51,649 nucleotides of DNA from Chara braunii (lineage: Eukaryota; Streptophyta; Charophyceae; Charales; Characeae): assembly GCA_003427395.1 (NCBI GenBank), contig BFEA01000743.1, positions 324,203 to 375,851 of the forward strand, read 5' to 3'. Under the pieces are notes generated by a model. That model made no database searches. It saw only the letters and a program-made list of their open reading frames with translations, and had not been told where the DNA came from. The translations under genes were made by a program, and so were the position numbers. Position 1 is the first letter of the stretch, and each line of letters starts with the position of its first letter. Below, piece by piece: positions 1-10,140 of this stretch.

Positions 1-3000
1 AATTTGTGTTTCTACTGTGTTATATCGCAACCTAGATTCGGTGTTTCGTTACCGAAACGCACTTCGGGGTTTTCGCGTTTTGCTTAGTTATATTTCGAGG
101 TGATGTACGACCCTAGATTCTGTGTTTCGTTATCGAAACATACTTCGGGGTTTTCAAGTCTTAGTAAGTCATATTTCAAGGTTATATCTAAGCCTAAATT
201 CGGTGTTTCGTTACCAAAACACACTTCGGGCTTTTCTTGTTTTACTTAGTGTTTCTATTGTGTTATATCCCAGCCTAGATTCGGTGTTTCATTACTGAAA
301 CACACTTCGGGGTTTTCGGGTTTTACTAGGTCATATTTCGAGGATGTATCCGAGCCCAGACTCGGTATTTCGTTACTGAAACACACTTCGGGGTTTTAGG
401 GTTTTACTTAGTCATATTCCGAGGTTCAATCCAACGCTAGATTCGTTGTTTCGTGACTGAAACATACTTCAGGGTTTTCGGGTTTTACTTAGTGTTTCTA
501 ATGTGTTATATCCCAACCTAGATTCGGTGTTTCGTTACCGAAACACAGTTGAGGCTTTTCTGGTTTTACTTAGTCATATTTCGAGGTTATATCTGACCCT
601 AGATTCAGTGTTTCGTTACCGAAATACACTTCGGGGTTTTAGCGGTTTACTTACTCATATTTTGAGATTATATCTGGACCCAGACTCGGTGTTTCATTAC
701 CGAAACACACTTAGGGGTTTTCGGGTCTTAGTCAGTCATATTTCGGGTCTTAGTTAGTCATATTTCGAGGTTATATCCGAGCCTAGATTCGGTGTTTCGT
801 TATCGAAACACACTTCAGGGTTTTCGGGTTTTAATTTGTGTTTCTACTTTGTAAAATTCCAACCTAGATTCGGTGTTTCGTTACCGAAACACACTTCGGG
901 GTTTTGGGGTTTTACTTAGTCATATTTCGAGGTTATATCCGACCCTAGATTCGGTGTTTCGATACCGAAATACACTTCGGGGTTTTCGGGGTTTACTTAG
1001 TCATATTTCTAGGTTATATCTGAGCCTTACCGAAACACACTTCGGGGTTTTCAGGGTTTAGTTGGTCATATTCCGAGGTGTAATCCAAGCCTAGATTCGG
1101 TGGTTTGTTTAACGAAACACACTTCGGGGATTTCAAGGTTTACTTAGTCATATTTCGAGGTTATATTCGAGCTTAGATTCGGTGTTTCATTACCGAAACA
1201 CACTTTAGGGTTTTCGGGTTTTATTCAGTCATACTTCAAGGTTATATCCGAGCCTGGATTCGGTGTTTCGTAACCGAAACACATTTCGGGGTTTCGGGTT
1301 TTACTTAGTTATATTTCAAGGTTTAATCTGAGCATAGATTTCGTATTTCCTCACCGAAATACACTTCGGAGTTTTCGCGTTTTGCTTAGTCATATTCCGA
1401 GGTTTAGTCCAAACCCAGATTCGATGTTTCGTTAACGAAAAACATTCGGGATTTACGGATTTTACTTAGTCATATTTCGAGGTTATATCGGACCTTAGAT
1501 TCGGTGTTTCGTTACCGAAACACACCTCGGGGTTTTCGGGTCTTAGTTAGTCATATTTGGAAGTTATATCCGAGCCTAGATTCGGTGTTTCGTGACTGAA
1601 ACACACTTCGGGGTTTTCAGGTTTCAATTTATGTTTCTACTGTGTTATATCGCAACCTAGATTCGGTGTTTCGTTACCGAAACGCACTTCGGGGTTTTCG
1701 GATCTTAGTTAGCTATATTTCAAGGTGATATCTAAGCCTAGATTCGGTGTTTCGTTACCAAAGTCCACTTCGGGGTTTTCTTGTTTTAGTTAGTGTTTCT
1801 ATTGTGTTATATTCCAACCTAGATTTCGTGTTTCATTATCGAAACACACTTCGGGGTTTTCGGGTTTTATTAAGTCATATTTCGAGGATGTATCCGAGCC
1901 CCGATTCGGTATTTCGTTACCGAAACACACTTCGGGGTTTTCGGGTTTCACTTAGTCATATTCCGAGGTTGAATCCAAGGCTAGATTCGTTGTTTCGTCA
2001 CCGAAACACACTTCAGGGTTTTTGGGTTTTACTTAGTGTTTCTACTGTGTTGTATCCCAACCTAGATCCGGTGTTTCGTTACCGAATTACACTTGGGGCT
2101 TTCCTAGTTTCACTTAGTCATATTTCGAGGTTATATCCGACCCGAGATTCAGTGTTTATTTACTGAAATACACTTCGGGGTTTTCGGGGTTTACTTACTC
2201 ATATTTTGAGATTATATCTGGGCCTAGATTCGGTGTTTCATTACCGAAACACACTTAGGGGTTTTCGGGTCTTAGTCAGTCATATTTCGGGTCTTAGTTA
2301 GTCATATTTCGAGGTTATATCCCAGCCTAGATTCGGCGTTTCGTTACCGAAACACACTTCAGGGTTTTCGGGTTTTAGTTTGTGTTTGTACAGTGTAAAA
2401 TTCAAACCTAGATTCGGTGTTTCGTTACCGAAACACACTTCGGGGTTTTGGGGTCTTAATTAGTCATATTTCGAGTTTATATGCGACCCTAGATTCGGTG
2501 TTTCGATACCGAAATACACTTCGGGGTTTTCGGGGTTTACTTAGTCATATTTCTAGGTTATATATGAGCCTAGATTTGGTGTTTCGTTACCCAAACACAC
2601 TTCAGGGTTTTCAGGGTTTACTGTGTCAAATTCCGAGGTTTAATCCAAACCTAAATTTGGTGGTTTGTTTAACGAAACACACTTCGGGGGTTTCAAGGTT
2701 TACTTAGTCATATTTCTAGGTTATATTCGAGCTTAGATTCGGTATATCATTACCGAAACACACTTTAGGGTTTTCGGGTTTTATTTAGTCATATTTCAAG
2801 GTTATATCCGAGTCTGGATTCGGTGTTTCGTTACCGAAACACATTTCGGGGTTTCGGGTTTTACTTAGTTATATTTCAAGGTTTAATCCGAGCATAGATT
2901 CCGTGTTTCGTCACTGTACCACACTTCGCGGTTTTCGCGTTTTACTTAGTCACATTCCGAGGTTTAATCCAAGCCTAGATTCGGTGTTTCGTTAACGAAA

Positions 3001-4664
3001 CACATTCGGGGTTTACGGATTTTACTTAGTCATATTTCGAGGTTATATCCGACCCTAGATTTGGTGTTTCGTTATCGAAACACACTTCGGGGTTTTCGGG
3101 TTTTACTTAGTCATATTTCGAGGTTATATCCGAGCCAAGATTCTGTGTTTCGTTGCCTTAACACACTTCGGGGTTTTCGGGTTTTACTTAGTCATATTCT
3201 GAGGTTTAATCAAACCCTAGATTCGTTGTTTCGTTAAAGAAACACACTTCGGGGTTTTCGGGTTTTACTTAGTGTTTCTAATGTGTTATATCCGAACCTA
3301 GATTCGGTGTTTCGTTACCGAAATACAGTTCGGGGTTTTCCGAATTTACTTTAGCATATTTCGAGGTTATATCCGGGCCTTGATTTGGTGTTTCGCTACC
3401 GAAACACACTTCGGGGTTTTCGGGTCTTATTTAGTCGTATTTCGATGTTATATCCGAGCCTAGATTCGGTGTTTCGTTACCGAAACACACTTTGGGGTTT
3501 TCGAGTCTTACTTAGTGTTTCTACTCTGTTTTATTCCAACCTAGATTTGGTGTTTCGTTACCGAAACACACTTCGGGGTTTTCCGGTTTTACTTAGTCAT
3601 ATTTCGAGGTTATAAGCGAGCCTAGATTCAGTGTTTCGTTACCGAAATACACTTCGGGGTTTTCGGGTTTTACTTAGTTGTATTCAGAGGTTTAATCCAA
3701 CCCTAGATTCGTTGTTTCGTTATCGAAACACAGTTCAGGGTCTTCAGGTTTTACTTAGTGTTTTTACTGTGTTATATCCTAACCTAGATTTGGTGTTTTG
3801 TTACCGAAACACACTTCGGGGTTTTCGGGTATTACTTAGTCATATTCCGAGGTTATATCCGACCGTAGATTCGTTGTTTCGTTACCGAAACACATTTCGG
3901 GTTTTTCGGGTTTTACTAAGTGTTTGTACTGTGTTATATCCCAACCTAAATTCGGTGTTTCGTTACCGAAACACACTTGGGGATGTTTGGGTTTTTCTTA
4001 GTCGTATTTGGAGGTTATATCCGAGCCAAGATTCGGTGTTTCGTCACCGAAACACACTTCGTGATTTTCGGATTTTACTTAGTCATATTTCGAGGTTATA
4101 TTTAACCTTAGATTCGGTATTTCATTACCGAAACACTCTTAAGGGTTTTCGGGTTTTACTTAGTCACTTCAGGGTTATATTTCGAAGTTATATTTGACCT
4201 CGAGGTTTAATCTAACGCTAGATTCGTTGTTTCGTTACCGAAACACACTTCAGGGTTTTCGGGTTTTATTAAGTGTTTGTTTTGTGTTGTATCCCGACCC
4301 AGATTCGGTGTTTCGTTACCGAAACACACTTCGGGGTTTTCGGGTTTTACTTAGTCATATTCCGAGGTTTAATCCAACGCTAGATTCGTTGTTTCGTTAT
4401 CGAAACTCACTTTAGGGTTTTCGGGTTTTACTTAGTGTTTCTACTGTGTTGTATCCCAACCTAGATTCGGGGTTTTCTGGTTTTACTTAGTCCTATTTCG
4501 AGGTTTTACCCGACCCTATATTCGGTGTTTCGTTACCGAAATACACCTCGGGGTTTCCGGGATTTACTTAATTTTATTCCAAGGTTCAATTCGAACCTAA
4601 ATTCGGTGTTTCGTTACCGAAAGACACTTCCGGGTTTTCGGGTTTTACTTAGTATTTCTACTGT
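1..4664. repeat. 81-bp satellite array with higher-order structure
   Basis: About 57 tandem monomers of about 81 bp run in from the left edge. Each monomer carries the core GTGTTTCGTTACCGAAACAC, a perfect 8-bp inverted repeat around TTAC, followed by CACTTCGGGGTTTTCGGG. The other half comes in three flavours: 'tagtcatatttcgaggttatatccgagccta', a 'tagtgtttctactgtgttatatcccaaccta' type and a 'gaggtttaatccaa' type. Diagnostic variants recur at an offset of 1,544 bp (727 to 2271) and 1,560 bp (1081 to 2641). The 16-bp difference is a deletion near 1,036, so this is a higher-order repeat of about 19 monomers, with a partial third copy after 3,170. Because 81 is divisible by 3, several monomers read as 27-residue repeats in one frame. 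I do not regard these as genes. Confidence 0.95.
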
Positions 4665-4895
4665 CTCCGTTTCCATCTCCGTTTCCATATCCTCCTCCTC
4701 CTCCGCCGCTGCCTCGGACTATCTTCTCAATCACAACCGGAGTAAAGGTTTGTGTGATGTGATTGTCTTATTTTTCAATATAGGATTGTATATGCTGACC
4801 GACATCTTTGGCGGACTTTTGCAGAAAAGTATTCCAGACTCCTTCAAACTCATATTGGTGGGTTTCAACCTTTTGTAGAGTTCTATTTATTGCCG

Positions 4896-5348
4896 CTACC
4901 TCTTACTTTGTGTGAAGGACTGTTCTGTTAAGAAGGCAAATTTCTCTTTTGTTGCAGCTTGCATGTCTTTTGAATCTTGTAATTCCTTATGCAGCCTTGC
5001 ACCTTCTGCCTGCAGCCTTTTCCTTTCATCTAATTCCTGCCGCTTCACTGCTAACATTTTGCTACGCAATTCTATACGTTTTTCCTCAAGCAATAGATCT
5101 TTCTCTCTTTGGTCTGCAATGGATGCTAACTTTGTAAGAAATACATCTCTTTCTGGCTCTATCTCTTCTACGAGATCGCTGGAATATGCATAGTGGTCAT
5201 ACCAGTCCAGCAGCTTGACCTCAAGTCCTCCACCTGTCTGACTAGTCTCACCTATTTTCGTCCGCCGTCTGATGAGCCTGTCATCGGCAGGTTCATCTTT
5301 TTCTTCTTCTCGCCGGCCTTGCTTATGCCAGCGCAGTGAGTGCAACAA
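4896..5348 (-). CDS. Hypothetical coiled-coil protein or exon
   Basis: Minus-strand open frame of 150 codons. The first codon is TTG, so the true 5' end is probably an exon boundary or lies upstream. The N-terminal half is charged and contains a short aromatic patch, LLDWYDHYAY. Residues from about 70 to 145 are rich in E, K, L, R and Q with heptad-like spacing (for example EEKRIELRSKMLAVKRQELD), as expected of an alpha-helical coiled coil. No catalytic motif is visible and I do not recognise the family. Two satellite-free flanks and no paralogue in the window give no functional hint. It could be the 3' exon of a gene or a transposon-encoded accessory ORF. Confidence 0.4.
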   Translation of the reverse strand: MLHSLRWHKQGRREEEKDEPADDRLIRRRTKIGETSQTGGGLEVKLLDWYDHYAYSSDLVEEIEPERDVFLTKLASIADQREKDLLLEEKRIELRSKMLAVKRQELDERKRLQAEGARLHKELQDSKDMQAATKEKFAFLTEQSFTQSKR

Positions 5349-6454
5349 GCTTCCGCTCCGATACCAAGTTTGCGAGGGACCTGTATGTCCTCCTCTTGCT
5401 GGAGTGTATCACAACGCACGCATGGACAATGACTCACACAAGAGATGAAGCTCACACATGGTCCAAACGAGATGGGATAGAACCAAGATGCGCAGCTCAA
5501 TTTATGGTTAACACATTATACAAGAGTATATCGAGATGCAAAGTTCAGCGCCCAACATTATCAGGAGTATATTTATTTTGTCTCACGAACGGAACCTGGC
5601 TCAGCCAGCACCACCATCAGAACTCAAGTACAACTCTCAACAGGTACGTATTCACCATAACCAGAACATATCCCACTCTCTCTCTCTTCTCTCTCTCTCT
5701 CTCTTGGATCTCAGTCTTGGTCCCCTTGTCCCACCATACACGCACACTCCTACTACGGAGATCTACTTTGAATGTTACTCACTGCAGACTAATTACTAAC
5801 CCATTACCTATACTAACTAGCTGGCACAGCTATGGCTGCCACTTGCAAGTCAGCGCCCAACTCTCTTCCTCCTCTCAGCGCTAACCCAGCCAGCCAGCGC
5901 ACAAGTGCACGCAACACTTCCACGACAATATGCCAGTGGGCATCTGATGTCAAGGGAGGCTGGCCTATTGCTTTATACTGCTGGCCTCCGCTGGCAAGGT
6001 CTGCATTGGTCTGCATTGGCACTTTGAGCCTCCTTCAGTTCCAGACCCATGCAGTATTTTCCCCTCAGGGTCTGCTGCTGCTGCGGCCATCTGGCCTAGA
6101 TTTCGAACCCCTTATTAGACTTAAAATGAACTGGGAACCTGCCCTTTGACTTCCTTTTGGACAGACACACATTCTAAACGAACGGACACTCATACTGCAC
6201 GAACAGACACTCGTACTGCACGAACAGACACATACTGTACGTACAGACACATCTCTTGTCTGAACAGGCATGACCTCCGCACCCCCTGGACGAACAGATG
6301 AGACTCTCTAATCCAAATATTGCAGCTGTTCGTACAGGGCACAACTGTGACCTTTGACGTTGGCTTTTACTTAGCTAGGATGTGATTTTTGACTCAGAGA
6401 ACATATCCTTTGATTTGCTTTCACGAGTTGGGCCCTGGCGGGTGACCCCTCTAT
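5349..6454. other. No convincing gene; short tandem repeats
   Basis: Several short overlapping frames occur but none looks protein-like. There is a (TC)n tract near 5,686-5,703. At 6,179-6,262 a 21-bp unit resembling CGAACAGACACTCGTACTGCA is repeated three to four times with decay. Confidence 0.5.
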
Positions 6455-6799
6455 GCTGCATTTGCCGAACAGGGTTCGAATCACATAAAGGCCCTTTTAA
6501 TGTGGATGAACCACATACCGCCAGAGGATTGTAATTATACCACTGAAATAGGCTTTACCATTGCTGTCCTACAAGTAGCAATGAGGAACTTCCAACTTGA
6601 ACTACGCAACGCTCGAGCGGGTGAGTGGTTTAATTCTCCATCCCACGGCTCTGCCTGCATTGTGCACGGACCTGGCCATTACATGGCCATCGTACATTCC
6701 TCTGAGTACTGGAAGTTGTGGGACAATGAGATCATGGTCCATGCTATGACTGATGTTACTGATTTCTTACATAATGATGCTGTTTTCTTGCATCACTAA
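6455..6799 (+). CDS. Possible papain-like/USP-type peptidase C-terminal fragment
   Basis: Open frame of about 115 codons. The first ATG is at 6,500, but the frame is open from 6,455 and a CAG at 6,464-6,466 could serve as a splice acceptor. The last 45 residues contain GPGHYMAIVHSS and then WKLWDNEIMV. This resembles the catalytic His box of ubiquitin-specific (C19) or other papain-fold cysteine peptidases, where an H-Y-x-A strand is followed by a W-x-x-x-(D/N) strand. No upstream catalytic Cys box was found, so if the match is real this is a last exon or a fragment. The 99 residues after the ATG also include a helix-like segment (FTIAVLQVAMRNFQLELRNA). The assignment rests on a short motif only. 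Confidence 0.3.
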   Translation, partial: AAFAEQGSNHIKALLMWMNHIPPEDCNYTTEIGFTIAVLQVAMRNFQLELRNARAGEWFNSPSHGSACIVHGPGHYMAIVHSSEYWKLWDNEIMVHAMTDVTDFLHNDAVFLHH

Positions 6800-7362
6800 A
6801 CTGTCCGCAGTCTCTTTTATTTCGAAGATCATCATTCCTCTGGCCCCGTTCTCCAGCAGGGCAATGTACCAACTCTGCGACCTCTCCTTTGCATAGCTAC
6901 AGACTGTTACACTCGGTTGTAGCCGCCATCGTCTCTGTCACTATCACTACAATCAAATGGTTTCTGCATTCATGTGTGTAGATGGTTGTCCCTCCGTTCC
7001 TGACTGCAGGCACCCTCCGCATCCGGACACTATATGCCCATTTTGTGGCCATGGGCGCTATGTTGAATGCATGGTTTTCTATGGTGAACGTTCTTCCTTC
7101 ATTTTGGTCTGCAATTGACATGCCATTTGTCGGGAGTGTATGGTGGGCATGCTCAATGCCAGCCGTCATGGCAATTGTTGTGCTGATAATGCTTAGCTAG
7201 GTCTTCTATGTGCTCATCCACCTCATTCTTGTAATGTGTGTCCTCTCTGTCGTCAAGGACAGAATCACTCTTCGACTTTTCTTATCCTTTCCTTTGCCTT
7301 CATCTTCATTCCACACTCGGTACTTTCCCTTTTGGTTCTTTGTTTGTCTTCTCTTCATGATC
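6800..7362. other. No gene recognised
   Basis: Moderately T-rich DNA between the peptidase-like fragment and the LTR. Short frames on both strands have no recognisable domain and no clear splice structure. Confidence 0.4.
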
Positions 7363-8661
7363 TGTAATGACCCGCCAAAACACAGACTGAAAACACTGCT
7401 GATTTCTGGGATTTGCCGCTGGAATGAATGCCTTTTCGAGATTCCCGCATTCTGATGTGATTTCTAAGTTTGTGTGTGTGTGCATGCCTGCTGGTTTGCG
7501 AATAGTCTGAGTGCTTGTCGGCTGAGTGTGTGTGTGACCCGCAAGGGTAATTGTTGGTTGAAAGGCCCCGCAGGGTACTTACCTGTGGCCTTGACTTTGA
7601 GGGTTGCAGCAGGGAAAACACTCAAGTGGCGGGAGTAAGCCCGCGACACTCAGAGTTGCGGGGAAAAACACTCAAGTAGCAGGTAGACCGGTACCAGGCC
7701 GAGCAGAAGAAGACAAAAGTTGGCATTTTTAGAGGCCCCGTAGCGGTAGGTTAGAGGTAGGACGGTACCAGTCCAAGTAGCCTGAGTCTAGGGCCTCTCT
7801 GGATGATAGCAGAGCCTGCAATGATGTTTCCCTTCGAAAGGGAGGAGGTACCGGTTGCTGGGAGGCTACGAAGTCACCACCCAAGAGGCCAGTAGGCCGC
7901 TATATCGTCAGGAGGAGCAACCAGTTCCTCCTTATTTGCGGTATGCAAGGATTGGCGACACGCTGCTGGAGCCAAGCGCAAGACTTGGGAAGTACTACCT
8001 GGAGGAGAAGAGCGGCTGGGCGCTCAGCCTGGCTATGGCAAGCAGCCCAGCCTTAGGAGGAGGAAGGAGGGGGCGAAGGAGGAGAGTGGCGAGGTACCTA
8101 CCTGGCTATGGTGGACACCATCTTCATCACCTTGTTGAGCGCTGCATCTCGAAGGCCCAATTGGGGTAGTGCCACACCAAGGAAGCTCGAGGCAGAGTCA
8201 GGCATAGCGGCTTAGTGAGCAGCGGCATAGCTGCTTTGGGTTGTCCTTTGAATAGGAGTGCAGTGACATAGCTGCTTTGCGTTGTCCTTTGCACACGAGG
8301 CCAGAACCCTTAGTAGTCCGCCATAGCCCAGGCATGTGAGAGGAGGAAGGAGCGAAAGCCATAACTATGTTGGACCTGTTGTTGTGTTAGCAATAAGAGG
8401 GAACTTCGGATATTGATTTTGGTTCATCCACTCGTTGTTATTATTATTATTGGAAGAAGAATAAGATTGGTGAAGTGAANNAGGAGGAGGAAGGTNGAGA
8501 GAGAAGGGGGATTTGTCATTGGTCGTNCTNGTGTACATCTTCTTCTTCTTTCTCTCTTATTTGGTCTCTATCTCTTTGCAAGTGTGTTCATTTCTTTCGC
8601 AATTGGNTGACATTGTCTTTCATTGTGAATTTGCACNTNGGGAATGACCAGGATCGTAACA
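7363..8661 (+). mobile_element. 5' LTR of an LTR retrotransposon
   Basis: Begins TGTAATGACCC and ends GTAACA, the TG...CA ends expected of an LTR, with a tRNA-iMet primer-binding site two bases beyond the end. Length is 1,299 bp. The first 269 bp recur at 39,158-39,450, which independently fixes the left boundary. Inside, a 25-bp phrase (CATAGCTGCTTTG...TTGTCCTTTG) is duplicated 41 bp apart at 8,226 and 8,267, and a TTA-rich run lies near 8,440. No matching 3' LTR is visible in the window, so the element is truncated, broken by assembly, or extends as decayed debris. Confidence 0.75.
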
Positions 8662-8663
8662 AT

Positions 8664-8675
8664 TGGNATNAGAGC
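8664..8675 (+). promoter_or_regulatory. Primer-binding site (tRNA-iMet type)
   Basis: TGGnATnAGAGC, with two uncalled bases, matches the plant LTR-retrotransposon primer site TGGTATCAGAGC, which is complementary to the 3' end of initiator tRNA-Met. It lies two bases after the LTR terminus, the standard position for priming minus-strand DNA synthesis. Confidence 0.8.
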
Positions 8676-10140
8676 GGACTTGCTGGCTAGAGGTGNTNGT
8701 CATCCTAACCCTAATTCNGAATTAGGTTAGGGCTAACCTAATCTCGGATTAGGGTTGGAGGTTAGGGTTAAGAGGGGTAGTGAGGGATGTAGATGCTGCC
8801 CCCACCTAGTTAGGTCATGTAGGGTCGATATCAGACCTGACAAGGTTGCTTGGGTGATTGAATGGGGTGGCGAGACACAAAGGAGGCTGATTGGAGTAAG
8901 CGAGAGGGAGTAGAGAGTGAGAGGCACTCACACCTGGAATCAGGACTTCAAGAAGACATTGAGTGACTTTTGGGCTTCCCCTCAAGAGAGAGACTTAATC
9001 GGCGGCTGACATGTCTGCATCGAAGAGCTGCAAGTTGCTACTTGGCTTCAACATCGACGGAGGATCCGACGCTGTAACAGGGGTGTAGGGATGCTAGGAT
9101 ACTTCGTGTCGTGGTAGCTAGGGGTCAGGAGGACCTATGAGAGAGGGGGGTGAGTCGTTACCCATCTTTGGAGGCTGGGCCTCATAGGTAAGTGTCGTGT
9201 GACTTGGGTATGCCCATGGGAGGTTGCTTGGTGCTTCATGGCCTGTTGGGGTGTGCTGGGCTCTCTTCCTCTTCTCTGCAGTCTTGCTTCTGTGTATGAG
9301 TATGTGGATTGCTTTCTCACCTGATGGATGGATGAATGATGTATCTTGTTCTCAATGACATATCTTTCTACAGTGAGCTCTTTTTATTCTGAACGGCTGT
9401 AGGAGCAGGTTTTTGCTAAAAGTTGTCTTTCCCTTTTCGGTACGGTAGAGGCAGTTTGGGATTGACTTGGTACGCCTTTCTCATTGGTCCTGGTCCACAA
9501 CCTACTTGGGACCCTTCGGGACATAGTGGGATCAGGCCCAATGGGACAGGACCTTTAGGACCCAAATTTGTTGCCGTCAATACATCTCTTTGCTGTGCTG
9601 GATTTGGGGGGACACAACTAGTGAGGACATTCTTTTCAAGGAGATCTTGACTGGTCTTACTGCATGTTCTCACACACTGCCCCTCGTCTAGCTCGGCAAT
9701 CGTCTGCACCCCTCGAAATCTCCATTGCTGCAGTCAGTTCTCTTCGGCTGACTTATTCACGGTACATGTTTCTTGTCAGGTTAGACAAGAGAGGCTAATT
9801 TGATCGGGTCAGTAGACGGGCGGCCACAACAAAGTCGGTCACCCGAAATAGACAGGATTGGGTCTTTAGATAAGTGCCTACGAGGAAATCGACCGGGACT
9901 TTTATCCGAGTCGTCGGGAGAAATTAGGGGTCCGAGAGGTATCCCTAAACCCCACCCCGTCAATTGTTAGAACTAACCCTTCGGATCAATGAATGGACAG
10001 CCACTCCTATCGCGCCTAGGGCCTACCAATTTTTGTCCTTCCGAGGCTGTTCCCGAAGCGGCCGGCCGCGGTACATTGATGTGGCATTACGCTTCGGCGC
10101 GCCACTCTTACACTAGGCAATTGATGAGGGAATGAACCCT
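8676..10140. other. Putative retrotransposon internal debris; no gag/pol recognised
   Basis: Follows the primer-binding site. No frame shows gag zinc-knuckle, protease, reverse transcriptase, RNase H or integrase motifs. A telomere-like palindromic patch is annotated separately. At 10,041-10,096 the words CCGAAGCG and CGCTTCGG form an inverted repeat enclosing GCGGCCGGCCGC. Confidence 0.4.
8701..8775. repeat. Telomere-like CCCTAA/TTAGGG palindromic patch
   Basis: Contains CCTAACCCTAATTC, one uncalled base, and then GAATTAGGTTAGGG, so C-rich and G-rich telomere-like words face each other. More GGATTAGGG/GTTAGGG words follow to about 8,770. It is a degenerate interstitial patch, not a telomere array. 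Confidence 0.55.

Noticed and set aside
503-4415. Multiple ORFs of 60-188 codons repeating VFRYRNTLRGF-like units
   Set aside because: They are translations of the 81-bp satellite, open because the monomer is a multiple of three. Frames restart at random and there is no conserved start or end.
6471-6481. tRNA-like B-box words GGTTCGAATC at 6,472, 50,638 and (minus strand) 25,753
   Set aside because: No T-stem pairing, acceptor stem or correctly placed A box; not tRNA genes and not proven SINEs.
10062-10105. Vector polylinker (NotI/FseI/AscI-like sites)
   Set aside because: No vector sequence around the sites; the block is a natural GC palindrome in AT-rich repeat DNA.
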